A stretch of DNA of 64,000 nucleotides from Polyodon spathula (Eukaryota > Chordata > Actinopteri > Acipenseriformes > Polyodontidae): the NCBI RefSeq assembly GCF_017654505.1, contig NC_054548.1, forward strand, positions 32,935,774 to 32,999,773, read 5' to 3'. Below are positions 24,376 through 35,730 of the stretch, piece by piece. A program made the translations under genes and the position numbers. Within the stretch, counting starts at the first letter, position 1. Every line of letters starts with the position of its first letter. Under the pieces are notes generated by a model. It was not told where the DNA came from and did not search any database. It saw only the letters and a program-made list of their open reading frames with translations.

Positions 24376-25023
24376 GTATAACATATAGTATATCAAAGAT
24401 TAGAGTACCCCCAAAACAATTACATAAATCAGAAGTTTAATCATTTCAATCTAGTTGGAATCATATTTAAAAAAAAATTACAATTTGACCCAAGGGAGGC
24501 CATTTAACCCATCAATTCCTAGTCAGCTCTTTCAGGATCCCAGTGACCCAGCATCAACAACCCTATACCTAACCCATCTGTCTACTTATATTAAGTTCAA
24601 AAGTAACATATCCTATGTATTAGTTCTAAAATACCAAACACACTCATTATTAATACAAAGAAAAACGGTGCATGCAAGACGACGAGCTGTTTTGTTGAAT
24701 GGCTGTTTCAGTGGAAAGGCATATGTTTTGACAACCACAACACAGCTAGCTTTAAAGCTGAGAAAATAATATGATGTGGTGTATATATGTGGGATTCAAC
24801 TCCTAAAACAAGCCTTTTTTTGCTCAATTCTACTGCTCATCTATCACCTTTCTTTTCTTGAAAACTTTCTTATGTTGGGTGTTGCTTTCCTGTTTCTACA
24901 TCTGATACTGTTGCCCCTGTGATGTCATTTCAGCAACAGGTTAATGTTTGGATGACGCAGGCTAATAATTCTGTACCCTATATTCAGTATACCAGTAAAC
25001 AAATTAATACATAAATAGTTTAC

Positions 25024-25134
25024 CTGGAGAACTGGAGCAGGGCTGCCCCAAACTGAGGCACAGCTAGTAGGTGAGTTCTCTGTAAATAATCACGTCTCTT
25101 CAACAAGCAGAGATGGCGTACATTTGTGTGCCAC
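25024..25134 (-). CDS. dnhd1: DNHD1-like gene, coding exon 4
   Basis: This 111-nt exon (residues about 281-317) opens with one base completing the Lys codon split with exon 3 (AA|G) and ends with AG of the next Arg codon. The acceptor is CCACAG and the donor GTAAAC. It encodes WHTNVRHLCLLKRRDYLQRT, then HLLAVPQFGAALLQFS. A W..N.R..C motif at this point is common to dynein heavy chain stems. Confidence 0.82.
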
Positions 25135-25385
25135 CTGTGGAAACACATTTGTAAAACAATTTGATATACAAAAAAAACTTGCAACAGTATCATACTAGTA
25201 CAGTAGTCTCTAGCTAAGAGAACACTCCTCGGGAAGCAAGCAAAGTGTTCTCAAGAGAGTTAACCATCGGACACAATATGCCAAGGCCAATCACAATATG
25301 AACCAAATAAAGCAAATATATTGAGGAAGTGCGCCCCTAATAGATGAAAAGTAGGGCAGCTGCTTCCTTTAAGTAGGGACCGATG

Positions 25386-25874
25386 TGTGCAGACAGATGA
25401 CAAAAAACTACTTTCACTCAAAAACAAACAAACAAAACCCTTGTGATGAAAGGCGTTAACTAAACAAATGAATGTCCTTACCTAACGACGAAGGCTAATC
25501 CCTTTACCTCCAAAACCAAAAAATGGAGAACATTCAGTTAAAACTATTGCTAAATAAAACAAACAGAAAATGAACAGAAAATAAAGAAAAATCCTCAGAC
25601 CTTTTTTTAGAAGTTTTCAGCAAACAATTACCTCTACAAACCCTCAGTCTTCTATCCTTAAACTCTGGCTCTAGCTGGCTCTCCTTTTAAAGCATGTGGC
25701 TGGGCTTAATTGATCCTCAATTAATCAATTAAGCACCAGCCACATTATGTACAAGGATTTGACAGAGAAGCGATTTTAACTCCCTATCCCTGGCAATCTT
25801 AAATTCGAAACATTTTTATTTACACAGTTCCCAAAACACACTACTTACCCGCGCAGGGCTTCTGCCCTGTCACA
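25386..25874 (-). mobile_element. LTR-like sequence, minus orientation
   Basis: On the minus strand it begins TGTGACAGGGCAGAAGCCCT, an inverted repeat at the start similar to that of the LTR at 58457. A TATA-like CTTTAAAAGGAG lies about 190 nt in, and the end is proposed at ..CTGCACA. Flanks match at only 3 of 5 positions, so the distal limit is uncertain. Confidence 0.4.
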
Positions 25875-26555
25875 CGGTTTATTACTTATGTCATGACGCA
25901 CGTGCATCAAAATATGAAATTAACAGAACAAGAAAGAGAAAAGCAATAGGCAAGCGTAAGTTTATTATTATAGTTAATTAACAAACTAACTAACTAACAA
26001 AACACCCTTACATACGATAAAAATGCAGCAGCGTCTAACAGAAATTAAGAATATGAGAATTAATTTTAACACAATGGTTAGTAACACAGCACCTCTACAC
26101 AGGTTAAAAAATGCAGCAGCAGCTCTAGATTACTCTCGTGATGACAAGTCAGTTTTGAAAAGAATGAATTAACCATGTGAATTTGAATTTAACGATGACA
26201 AGTTATCAGGTTAAAAAACAGTACTGTATCAGTTTTGAATCGGTTAGCAACTAATTGCTATCGGTGCAAAAAAGGTGGTCTTATAACCGAAGTTCCTGTT
26301 CCTTTAGGCAGAGCATTTACAATGGGAAAATTACGTTTCACCACAAGGTTGTTCCCTATGCCAAAAGTTAGTTTAGTTCAGGTTTTAGTTCAACATTTCA
26401 ATGTGGTCATAATAGACAGAAGTTGACATTAACAAGAGTGATATTACTAGGTTTGACTATGTTATGGAAACTAACAGGCTTCTAGACAGATGCAGTAGAA
26501 CTATGATGTCCCAACAGACAGACATAAAAACTGTTACACAGACAGACAGACTCAC

Positions 26556-26759
26556 TTTATAAAAGTTTTCCGCAACAGAAATTTCCTGAAGAAGGGAATT
26601 TCCTGTAGTGCCCTCCACAGCACAGAATCCCTGTGCCACTCCCCCAAGGTCATGAGCTCTGAGCTGTGGTCGGGCTGCACATGCAACACAGAGAAGGGAG
26701 AGAATATGTAGTGCTCAGGGTCCACCTGGCTCTCCGGTGCCACTTGCAGATCATAGGGC
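26556..26759 (-). CDS. dnhd1: DNHD1-like gene, coding exon 3
   Basis: This 204-nt exon (residues about 213-280) has acceptor GACTACAG and donor GTGAGT. It begins with the base completing Arg (AG|G), reads PYDLQVAPESQVDPEHYIFS, then PFSVLHV, and ends FFRKFLLRKTFIK. The IFSPFSVLHV block is the feature I most associate with DNHD1-type N termini. Confidence 0.85.
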
Positions 26760-28391
26760 CTGTAGTCAAACACACACAGCAAAATGTGACACAAAAATAT
26801 TAACAATAAACAGAGCCAGTAAAAACAATAAACAATACGACTGACCTCAATATGAAACAACTAGAGAACAGTGTACTTTTGTTGTATAATTAAGGGATTA
26901 TGGCATTTCTATGAGGTTGTCATACAATTAGGCAATAAAACAACGATGCATGCAGTACTGTTCAAATAATACATGTGCTGTCATGCCTGAAGTGAAATTG
27001 ATTGTGTATAATTACTGAACATTACTGTCTAGTTTAACAGACTTAATTTCCACACATTTTTTTCTGGTAAAGTACACTAGTGCTAATCAGGGTCTGAGAA
27101 ACCTGCGACACATCACACTGAGCGTGTTTACACTGAAGCATTTTTCATGCTACATAAGCATAACAGCAATGGCAATCGGCTGCTCAATAGTTTCACAATT
27201 TACATACCGTTTCATGATGTTTGTAACCATTCTAAGTGGTTAATTACTCAAATAATGTGTTTTTCTTTTTGTTTTTAAATAACTATTTTTTATTAAAAAA
27301 AAATACTTTGTTAAGTTTCTTTCACTGTGAGTTCAAGTGAGGTTTTGGTTTTTGTTGTATGCATACATAGACATATGTAATGAAGGCTGGGTAAGTCAGA
27401 GTGTCTTTATATAGTGCCAGTACCATCTAGTTCTAGTGCACAGTAATGTATTTACAGCTAAACAAAATAAACTTTGATCCAAGTTAAAACTTGATTATAT
27501 GGCACTTGCTATGACACTTAGGCTTATCTTGATATGCTACATATATCTATGGCTGGTAACTAGAATTTAAGAGCAGCTTCTGAACATAGTCTAATCAAGA
27601 AATAAATAAATCAATATTTGAGTTATTCTAATAAGAACAAATTAGAATGCAAATATCATAAAAAGGAAAGGGAACTGAAAAAAATGAACACAATAAAAGT
27701 ACAAAGAAACATAAACTCAGGAATTCACTAAATGTTTAGTTTTTGTAAACGTGTTTATTTTGGCCACCATGCATTTTATTTTGTTTATTTTTTTATTGTT
27801 AATTAAAATGTGCATTAGTGCTTTGAAACTGCAAGCTTTCTGTTTCTGAGTCTCCTTCCTGGTAAACAATAGCCGTGCCAGAGACGCTGTCCTGTAACAG
27901 GTGGTCAGCATTTTTTTCTATAATTTTGCAGATTTTAAGTTTCTTATAAAATGTTCTAGTTAACTTGAAAGCGGTAACTTTTTAAGAGGGTTTAGGAAGC
28001 CCTGAACTTTACAGAAATCGTGTATTTGACTGCTTACCATGAAAAATATGCATTTTATGTTCCTTACAGTATTTTCCATTACTTTTCACCTCCCCTGTTC
28101 ATTTCATACTTTTTTCAAGTAGAAGAAGCGCTACGGTAGCTGCACACGGTCCGGCGTCAATGCTGTGCAATTGGTCACTACGGCAACAGGATCAAAAGTC
28201 ATGACTAGTGAATTCCTCATTCTGTACTGTGACATTTCTACATCCTACTAGAAATGTACAATGTGTGTATAAAAGAAACACAAAATCTTCGGTTTTGTCT
28301 TTAAAGGTTTGCAGTTAACGTTTCTGCTGTTTTTAATATTTTGGGATAAGAGGCAACAAAATAGGCAATAGGAATTAAAGTCATTTTAATA
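26760..28391. other. unassigned AT-rich intron sequence
   Basis: No gene or repeat recognised. Confidence 0.5.
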
Positions 28392-28737
28392 CAGTCAGCA
28401 CTCGCATATCCAACCCTATAAAATTTTGACTTCAGCGATGGTTAAACAAGTGTGACACATATCTGATTATTTCATCTGATTTGACGTGTGTGTAGATGAG
28501 CACGTTGTAACCTGCCCCATCCCACTCAACCAGCCCTGCGCACGCACATACACACACACTTCATACGGACTATGGGCTTTGTATCAGAAAACTGGTGACG
28601 GAGTTGGAAATCGCGTGTGACAGGTAAGTGCATTAATTTGTTACGTATATATAATAGGGACTGATTTTATTCTTAATACAAGGACGGTGAAACGCAACTG
28701 ACATGTATCCGAGTGTCGTATAGCCGAGTGCTGACTG
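28392..28737. mobile_element. pogo-like MITE
   Basis: Termini CAGTCAGCACTCG..TAT are inverted (right end ATAGCCGAGTGCTGACTG). TA flanks are at 28390-28391 and 28738-28739. It is 346 bp long with no coding frame. The CAG start and TA duplication suit a non-autonomous pogo/Tigger or mariner derivative. Confidence 0.75.
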
Positions 28738-28739
28738 TA

Positions 28740-29154
28740 ATGTATCAGCATAAGTTTTAAAGGTTTACAAAACTCGAAAATGTTTCTGAATTTGTCACTC
28801 AAGGTTGTTTTTAAAAAAAAAAAAATATTTTGTCTGCTTGTTACTTTTTTTGGAAGCCAACACAGACCATTTTAAACCAAATTTAAAAATGTTAAAGTTT
28901 GTTACATTTTTAAAATATTGCTTCAATAGCAACTTGAGTTACAATGTTACAATGTACATTTCAACAGAGTTGACTTGGTAGCTAGGCTAAATGTTAAAAT
29001 GTTTTAAGTGATGTTCTTGATGGAAATGGAAAATGTGTTTTCTGGTGAGTTTTTTTTTTTTTTTTTAAATTATAAAATGGTGGTTTCTGACACTCAGTTA
29101 TTTATTTTTATTGTCATTCGTGAATTTCTTTTAAAAAAATACAATTAATTATAC
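28740..29154. other. unassigned intron sequence
   Basis: T- and A-rich runs only. Confidence 0.4.
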
Positions 29155-30235
29155 ATAAAGGAGAAATCCTTTGTCTGGAGGTGGGAGTTTGGTGAGTGTG
29201 CACACTGTGTGTTGTTGGTAAATGTTTAGTGACTTGGTCAGTGAAGGCCAATGCCCAGCCTGACGATAGAATTGCTTTGTTTATACTTTTTATTTTGGCC
29301 CTCGTGCCTTGTTAATTTGTGCCTGTGTTTTGTGTGTTTGTTAAATAAACGTGCGCATACGTGTTTCAATTGCAATTTGTTTTCAAGTCTCGAATTTCTG
29401 CCAGTAACATCTTGGGCCATGATGCCATCCTGTCACAGTTGGTGTCAGATTGGGATAGTACCCCCTGGAGATTCAGAGCAGAACTGCAGTTACATTAGTT
29501 TGCTTTTGGATAAACTAGCAGAGGAATGGGAGCATGAGTAGAGGCGTGGAAGGGGCACTTATTTGCGGGGCACCACAAAGGGATGAGGTGGAGTCCGTGA
29601 ATGAGTGGCTCCGCCTTAAAGTTCAAGACCAGCTACCTATCGTTGGTTTGGACACCGTCCTTGCAGGCCTGTAGTAACAAGATTGGTGACTTGCCCATGG
29701 AGAGCTCAGCCACCCTACAGCATGTTGCCCCCTTCAGGGAGAAGAGGAGTTGCCACCTGCCAGAAAGAGAAAGAAGGGGAGGAGTGGTCGTTCCTGGAGG
29801 CGGGCAAAAGGAGGTGTTGCCTGCCAGTGCTAGAGAGGGAGGTGCTGCCTGCCCAAGTGCCAGAGAGAAAGGAACCACTGCTGTCTCCATAGCCAGTGGG
29901 AGAGGAGTCTGTGTCGTCTCCAGAGCCAAAAGAGGAGGAGCTTCTGCCGTTTCCAGTGTGGGTGAAGCCACTGCCACGCCAACCTCCCCAGCCATTACAC
30001 CTGTTGCTGAGGGGAGCATGTCGAAAACCAACTACAGTGCCCAGTGCCCCTATGTTGTCTATGGTTGCTGGTCCTAGCTCATGGGTTGCTGCGTCACTAG
30101 GCATAGTTGGTCGCCTGGTCTACTGCTCTGCTCCCTCTGGTGACAAGACATTGCACCTCTGCTGGCTGCTGTACCTGCCCAGTCACCAACCTGCTCTCCT
30201 GATGCCCCGTCCCCTGGGTCACCTGTTACTTGTTC
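29155..30235 (+). mobile_element. Ty3/Gypsy-like fragment: LTR 3' part, primer-binding region, decayed leader/gag
   Basis: The block TCAGTGAAGGCCAATGCCCA matches the LTR at 58457-59085 (GATCAGTGAAGGCGATTGCC). The LTR part ends ..CATCCTGTCACA at 29436. Immediately after comes TTGGTGTCAGATTGGGAT, the usual look of a Gypsy primer-binding site region. The following about 800 bp are G+C-rich with Glu/Pro-rich repeats (EPKEEELLPFPV) but no capsid or enzyme motif. The right side is cut by a minus-strand CR1. Confidence 0.65.
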
Positions 30236-31612
30236 TCAATTTGCTCATTTGGTTGTTAGTATCTTAGAATCTCATTAAGCAACTTCTTGAACGATCCCAG
30301 GGTGTCAACTTCAACAGCACTACTGGGGAGGGGAGTTGGTTCCAGACTCTCACAATTCTCTGTGTAAAAAAGTGACTGAATGCCCCTTTATCTAATTTCC
30401 ATTTGTGGCCCCTGTTCCTTGTTTCTTTTTTCAGGTCAAAAAAGTCCCCTCGCTCAACATTGTCAATACCTTTTAGAATTTGCAATGCTTGAAATTAGAT
30501 CGCTGCTTAGTCTTCTTTGTTCAAGACTGAATAGATTCAATCCTTTTAGCCTGTCTTTTAAACCAGGAATAACTCTGGTCGCTCTTCTTTGCACTCTTTC
30601 TAGAGGTGACCAGAACTGAACACAATATTCTAGATGAGGTCTTACTGATGCATTGTAAAGTTTTAACATTACTTCCCTTGATTTAAATTCAACACTTTTT
30701 ACTATATATCCGAGAATTTTGTTGGCCTTTTTTAAAGCTTGCCAACATTGTCTAGATGAAGACATCTCTGAGTCAACAAACTCCTAGATCTTTTTTTCCA
30801 ATATGGTATTTATAATGGACATTTTTATTGCCTGCATGCAGTACCTTACACTTTTCTGTATTAAATGTCATTTGACATGTGTCTGCTCAGTTCTGAGTGC
30901 TGTCTAGGTAATTTTGAATGACCTTTGCTGCTGCAACGGTGTTTGCCACTCCTATTTTTGTGTCGTCTGCAAATTTAGTTTGATTACACTATGTATCACA
31001 ATTTTTGTTCCTGGGTAGTAAGTGTTATTATTTCCTAATTGCTTATGCCTCAAAAGTATAGAAAATGGCTATTATTCCCCACAAACTTTGCTTTTGTGAC
31101 CAGGACAGTGATATTTGAAAATATCACTATTTCCAATGGGAAAACGGGCAAATGTGTGGCTTTTCGTTCACATAAAGTCAGAAAAAAAACAACATATGAA
31201 TCCAAATCCATATGAAGTAAATACAGTATAATCGTAAATCTCAAAAAACTACTCACTTCTAAATCTTTGGTAGTCATTTTTGTATTACTTTAGTATAAAT
31301 ACATGTTAATTTTGGATTTATATGTTCTTTTTTTCTGACTTTATGTGAACGAAAAGACACACATTTGCCTGTTTTCCCATTGGAAATAGTGATATTTTGA
31401 AATATCTCTGTCCTGGTCACAAAAGCAAAGTTTGTGGGGAATAATAGCCATTTTCTATACTTTTGAGGCATAAGCAATTAGGAAATAACACTTACTACCC
31501 AGGAACAAACAAAAAAAAAATTGTTACACGGTGTTACTATACCAGAATCTAAGTCATTAATGTAGATTAGAAAGAGCAGAGGACCAAATACTGATCCCTG
31601 TGGTATTCACCG
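30236..31612 (-). mobile_element. CR1 LINE 3' part, minus strand, split by a fold-back MITE
   Basis: It matches the C-terminal part of the ORF2 at 8099-10777 in reverse (VEFKSREVMLKLYNASVRPH, then LEYCVQFWSP). It extends to the GVPQGSV region near 31600. Deletions and frameshifts break the frame, and the octamer tail is missing. A 547-bp element is inserted at 30987-31533. Confidence 0.9.
30987..31533. mobile_element. fold-back MITE with TTA duplication (PIF/Harbinger-like)
   Basis: Two arms of about 200 bp are inverted copies (left GTTCCTGGGTAGTAAGTGTT, right mirrored). Termini are CACTATGT.. and ..ACACGGTG. TTA lies on both sides (30984-30986 and 31534-31536). The undisturbed CR1 at about 9950 has a single TTA at the matching place, which confirms the duplication. 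No coding frame of note. Confidence 0.85.
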
Positions 31613-31704
31613 GTTACCTCACTATTTTGAGGTTTCAGAAACAGGTTATCCAGTAAGAACCAGAAAGTAAACATAACATAGGAGATAGATGGCACGATCT
31701 CTAC

Positions 31705-31884
31705 CTGTAGGCACATTTTTCTTTGATGTTCAGATGAACAAACTGCACCTTTCCCAAGCGTCGGTTCTTCACCAGCAATTCTGATACCTCACTGCCAGTT
31801 ATTCCCACGTGTTGTGACTTTTCACTTTTCCCAGAAGCCCTTTTATCGGGCAGTCTGATCAGGTTTGGTGTCTCCTCAGAAATT
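31705..31884 (-). CDS. dnhd1: DNHD1-like gene, coding exon 2
   Basis: This 180-nt exon (residues about 153-212) has acceptor TCTTACAG and donor GTAGAG. It starts with the base completing Arg (AG|A), reads ISEETPNLIRLPDKRASGKS, and ends QFVHLNIKEKCAY. Phase 2 at the end matches exon 3. Confidence 0.82.
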
Positions 31885-31960
31885 CTGTAAGAAATACAGG
31901 TGAAGGTGAAGACAAACTGCGTGCGGAACTTTCCTATTTATGTCAGCTTTTTATTTATAG

Positions 31961-32213
31961 GAGGCAGTGTGGTCCAGTGGTTAAAGAAGCGGGCTTGTAA
32001 CCAGGGGGTTCCCGATTCAAATCAAAGCTCAGCCACTTACTCATTGTGTGACCCTCAGCAAGTCACTTAACCTCCTTGTGCTACGTCTTTAAGTGACTCT
32101 GCAACTAACGCATAGTTCACACACCCTAGTCTCATATCTTGTAAAGCGCTTTGTGATGGTGGTCCACTATGAAAGATGTTATATAAAAATAAAGATTATT
32201 ATTGTTATTATTT
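31961..32213 (+). mobile_element. tRNA-derived SINE with L2-like tail
   Basis: The head GGCAGTGTGGTCCAGTGGTT is tRNA-like with an A box, and GGTTCCCGATTCAAATC is the B box. The end TAAAGCGCTTTGTGATGG, then TATATAAAAATAAAGATTATT resembles an L2 3' end, with an (ATT)n tail. The copy at 34390-34660 is inverted. Confidence 0.82.
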
Positions 32214-32662
32214 ACAAATTGTATTAACTTTTATCTTCTAAAGCCACCCTTCCCTACAGTACACTCAAGTACAGCACGTTAATCCTAATCTCTAGATGTT
32301 CAGTCTCAGACAAAAGTGTGTGTGTATATATATATATATATAAATAAAAAAATTAAGGCAAGAGATTAAGGACAAACATTTAGTAAACTTTAAACAAAGC
32401 AAAATGCATAATTTCTAGTAATGTAACAAATAATCTTTTAAAGTATTCATTCATGACAAAAGTATTGGTACCCCTGCTTTAGTGTTTCATGTGTCCTCCT
32501 TTTTCTTTTATTACGCCTTTCATATGTTTATGATGATTCTTAACTAGTATGTTGGATCTTGTTGGTGAAATCTGCTCCAATTCTGTCTTACATATTTCCT
32601 GTAGCTCAGACAGTTTGGATACACAATGCTTGGCTACATCTTTTATTCAGATCAGCCTAAAG

Positions 32663-32821
32663 CAGGGGTCTCCAATCCGGTGTCCCTCCTCGTTTTTGTT
32701 CCAACTGTACCCTAAATTACTTAATTAGACCAATTAAGTTTCTAATAACTAATTTAGGGTACAGTTGGAACAGAAACCAGAAGGGACACCGGCCCTCCAA
32801 GACCAGGATTGGAGACCACTG
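32663..32821. mobile_element. hAT fold-back MITE
   Basis: The 159-bp near-palindrome has ends CAGGGGTCTCCAATCC and the mirrored GGATTGGAGACCACTG. The 8-bp flanks GCCTAAAG (32655-32662) and GTCTAAAG (32822-32829) match at 7 of 8 positions. This is a textbook hAT footprint. Confidence 0.88.
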
Positions 32822-33096
32822 GTCTAAAGCATTTCTATTGTATCAAGATCTGGTGATTGTGAAGGCCATTCCTGAACATTTATCTTCATTTTCTTCACGA
32901 ACTCCTTTGCCGTCGCTGTCGTGTTGGAAGATAAACTCTCTGCCAATCAGCCTACAAGTGGATGGTATCATTTTACTTTTTAGAATGTTTTGATACATGG
33001 CTGCTTTCATTCAGTCTTCAAAATCACATGAATGCCTCCAGTTCCCAAACTGCTAAAACACCCCCATATCATTTACTGAACCACCTCTATGTTTAA

Positions 33097-33346
33097 CCCT
33101 TTCAGGACCAAGTATTTTTCAGTGGGAAGCTCCCCCAGGACCAGACATTTTTTGGCTGTAGTTGACGCTCTTCCTATAAAATTCACAAAAAATCTATTTT
33201 TTACGTAGCATCTTAGAAATTCTGTCCTTTTTTTCAGAACACTCCGGGGAACATTATAAATTATTCCAGAAACCATACAAACTTTCCTTTTTTTTTGTTT
33301 AACACTATTCACAAGTGCTCCCGATTCTGACACATCAATCCCAAGG
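33097..33346. mobile_element. TTAA-bounded segment, possibly piggyBac-like
   Basis: It is flanked by TTAA at 33093-33096 and 33347-33350. The left end CCCTTTCAGGACC has the CCC start of piggyBac termini. The right end (..CCCAAGG) is a poor inverse. A 93-codon minus frame across it has no motif. Confidence 0.35.
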
Positions 33347-33359
33347 TTAAGCAACCCTT

Positions 33360-34019
33360 ACAGCCTCTCATCAAAATGTAAACTAGAAATCAAGTGTGGG
33401 GTCTTCCTTGATCATGATTTGAGACTTATATTAGGGAAGTTACTAAAGTATATTTTTACCATTTGAGAAATATAGCCAAACTTAGAGCAATTATTTCCAC
33501 ATCTGATGCAGAGTCTAATGCATGCCTTTGTTTCATCTAGAATTGATTATTGTAATGCACTTTTTCCTGGTGTCCCAAAAAGTGTGGTAACCCCCCCTGC
33601 AGCTTGTTTAGAATACCACTGCTGGAATTGTGACTAAAACCAGGAAAAGTGAACATATCACCCCTGATTTGGCCTCTTTACGCTGGCTCCCTGTGCAGTA
33701 CAGAATTGATTGTAAGATTTTGCTGTTAACTTACAATGGCCCTGAATGGATTAGCACCTGGTTATGCAGGAAATGCTGACCACGTATCTTCAAAACCACA
33801 CTCTAAGATCACAGGATGTGGGGCTGCCGGTTATTCCTAGGGTCAACTAAAGCAACATGGGGAGGTAGGGCTTTTTCTTGTAGACTCCTAATTTATGGAA
33901 TGCTTTGCCTTCATTTGTCATGGAAGCTGGGGCCATTACTGTTTTCAAGTCAAGACTAAAAAAGCACTTTTATAAAATGGCTTTATCTTAGTAGGTTTAA
34001 TGTAACTTTAAAATTACAG
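33360..34019 (+). pseudogene. L2-type LINE ORF2 C-terminal relic
   Basis: The translated pieces follow the same order as the L2 at 55520-56135: GVFLDHDL-like, MHAFVSSRIDYCNALFPGVP, the LxWLPV-like block, then NLWNALPSFVMEAGAITVFK. Frameshifts and stops are present throughout. It lies inside the Tc1 remnant. Confidence 0.75.
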
Positions 34020-34024
34020 GGAAT

Positions 34025-34386
34025 TGTGACAGCTGGGGATGGGGCCTGTTGTTTTGTAAAACTTGGGAGTTGGGACTAAATATATTGGAAAAAGACAGGG
34101 ATCCTAACATGTAGCCTTTTTTCCTGTGACCAGGAACCCCAATGTCAGCCCATGTAACCAAGTTTGGAGAAACAAAGTACGTGCCAAAGCTGAACTGTCT
34201 GCATCAGTCATTAACGGGCGCATCTGGTGCCAGAACAGCCCGATCATCTGTTGTTGTTTTATTCTCATCCCACTCTCTTTTGTTTTGTTTGTTGGTTGTT
34301 TATCACCTTGTAAATATTGTAAATATACCACAGTTTGAATCACATTTCTGGGCTCTGTTTATTAGTTCATCCTTGCACCATCTACA
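34025..34386. mobile_element. possible short solo LTR
   Basis: It begins TGTGACAGCTGGGGATGGGG and ends ..CATCTACA. The flanks GGAAT (34020-34024) and GAAAT (34387-34391) match at 4 of 5 positions. There are no coding motifs. The right edge touches the (AAT)n tail of a SINE, so the flank match could be partly chance. Confidence 0.45.
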
Positions 34387-34388
34387 GA

Positions 34389-34389
<1 letters not shown>

Positions 34390-34436
<47 letters not shown>

Positions 34437-34660
34437 TTATTTTTTTTATATAGAGCCTTTCATAGTGGACCACCATCACAAAGCACTTTACAGAGGTAGG
34501 CTGTGCATTATATGCAGAGTCACTTACAACAGGACATTGTTTTAACATTTCATCAGCAGGCTGGAGCATAAGGAGGTTAAGTGACTTGCTCAAGGTCACA
34601 CAGTGTGTGACCTTCTAGTTATAAGTGCTGGGCTTTAACCACTGGACCACACTGCCTCCT
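34390..34660 (-). mobile_element. tRNA-derived SINE with L2-like tail, minus strand
   Basis: Inverted copy of the 31961 SINE. The (AAT)n tail is at 34391-34437, then AGCCTTTCATAGTGGACCAC. The tRNA-like head ends at GGACCACACTGCCTCC. Confidence 0.82.
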
Positions 34661-34825
34661 AATGACCACTTTGATGGAGCTTAATTATTGGGTAATGGTT
34701 TTCAGTCAATTAATATATTTTTTAAATTAGTTCTATTACATTTCTACAGACTTTTAATGTAAAGGTGGCAATACTTTTGTCATCTACAAATATTTTAAAT
34801 ATTTTAATTTATTTTTCTCTGTAAA

Positions 34826-34990
34826 CTATCAATCAATTTTATTTGTATATAGCGCCTTTCATGACAGGTCACCACAAAGTGCTTTACAAAGATAAAAACA
34901 ATACATATTACAAAAACAACAATAAGCAGTAAAAAACAACAGAATAAAAACTAAACAATAAATTATGTTAAAAAAGGGTAAAATTGGATA
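34826..34990 (-). mobile_element. L2/SINE 3'-end fragment
   Basis: ATTTGTATATAGCGCCTTTC and CACAAAGTGCTTTACAAAG match the 3' tail shared by L2 and its SINEs in reverse orientation. Confidence 0.65.
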
Positions 34991-35272
34991 TATAAGCTAT
35001 GTTATAAAAATGTACTTTTAAAAAGGGCAACAGTGGGAACAATATGGAGACAAGAACAATTGTTTATTTTGGTCTTCAATATATTCATTGTGGCTAATGT
35101 TCACTAAATGCTTTCGTTTAATGTGTTTCTTGAATGATCTTATATTAAGTATAGGGTGCCTTTTGTCTGCGACTGCACATTTTAAGTTTTATGAGTTACA
35201 GAGGGGTACAGCTTGGTGAGAGTTGACAAGGGTTAGGAAACTTTGCTAAAGTCATTCTCTGCAGTCTCTTAC

Positions 35273-35730
35273 CTCTCCGATTTCTGAATATCTGCTGGTA
35301 CAGTTTGGATGGGAATGTCAACTCCGAGTGTGGCTGCCATCAGCCCCAGTCCCTCCCTCCACACTGCATCCCTGCGGGCCAGCTGTGTGCCCACTGCCCC
35401 CACTGAATGCGACAACTCTGCCATGGATACCAGTGCAGGGAAAGGGGCATGTTCACTGGGTGAGAGGGGCCTTCCCAGGCAGGGTTCCGACAGGTAGGCA
35501 GGGGTAAGTTTAGGGTTAGCCGGGGTAACTCTTGATTCAAGGGAAGGCAAGATATTTGGGAAGATCAGGGAAGAGTCTGAGGAATTAGGAGTGTTTGTTA
35601 AATGAGTCCGGACGTAAGAGCCTGTTTGGCTTGCCTCCATTTTTGGGTAATCCAGCCCATCAGTTTTCCTAAGGATAGAGGGACCCCTTTGCGAGGGACT
35701 CCGGGTTGTGCTCTGTTCAAATGCAGCCAT
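35273..35730 (-). CDS. dnhd1: DNHD1-like gene, first coding exon
   Basis: This is a 458-nt coding part (residues 1-152 plus two bases of Arg 153) with donor GTAAGA. The ATG at 35728-35730 is the first possible start: an in-frame TGA lies 6 nt upstream (ATTGAGCAATGG). The protein begins MAAFEQSTTRSPSQRGPS, and this low-complexity Ser/Pro/Thr-rich stretch has little conservation to expect. It ends ..VPADIQKSE. A more helical part (ALVSMAELSHSVGAVGTQLA, then RRDAVWREGLGLM) lies at residues about 100-135. An untranslated exon further upstream cannot be excluded. Confidence 0.78.

Larger units (their letters stand above)
32452..34783 (-). mobile_element. Tc1-like remnant carrying four later insertions
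   Basis: The left end TCATGACAAAAGTATTGG and the right end CAATACTTTTGTCAT are inverted. The left part (32452-33092) matches the minus strand of a Tc1 transposase gene (GGTGATTGTGAAGGCCATTC and GGAAGATAAACTCTCTGCCA style blocks). Between the ends lie a hAT fold-back, a TTAA-bounded segment, an L2 relic, an LTR-like segment and a SINE. Confidence 0.7.

Noticed and set aside
29601..30267. Overlapping 120-158-codon frames on both strands
   Set aside because: Low-complexity G+C-rich leader of a Gypsy fragment. No frame has a domain and all overlap each other.
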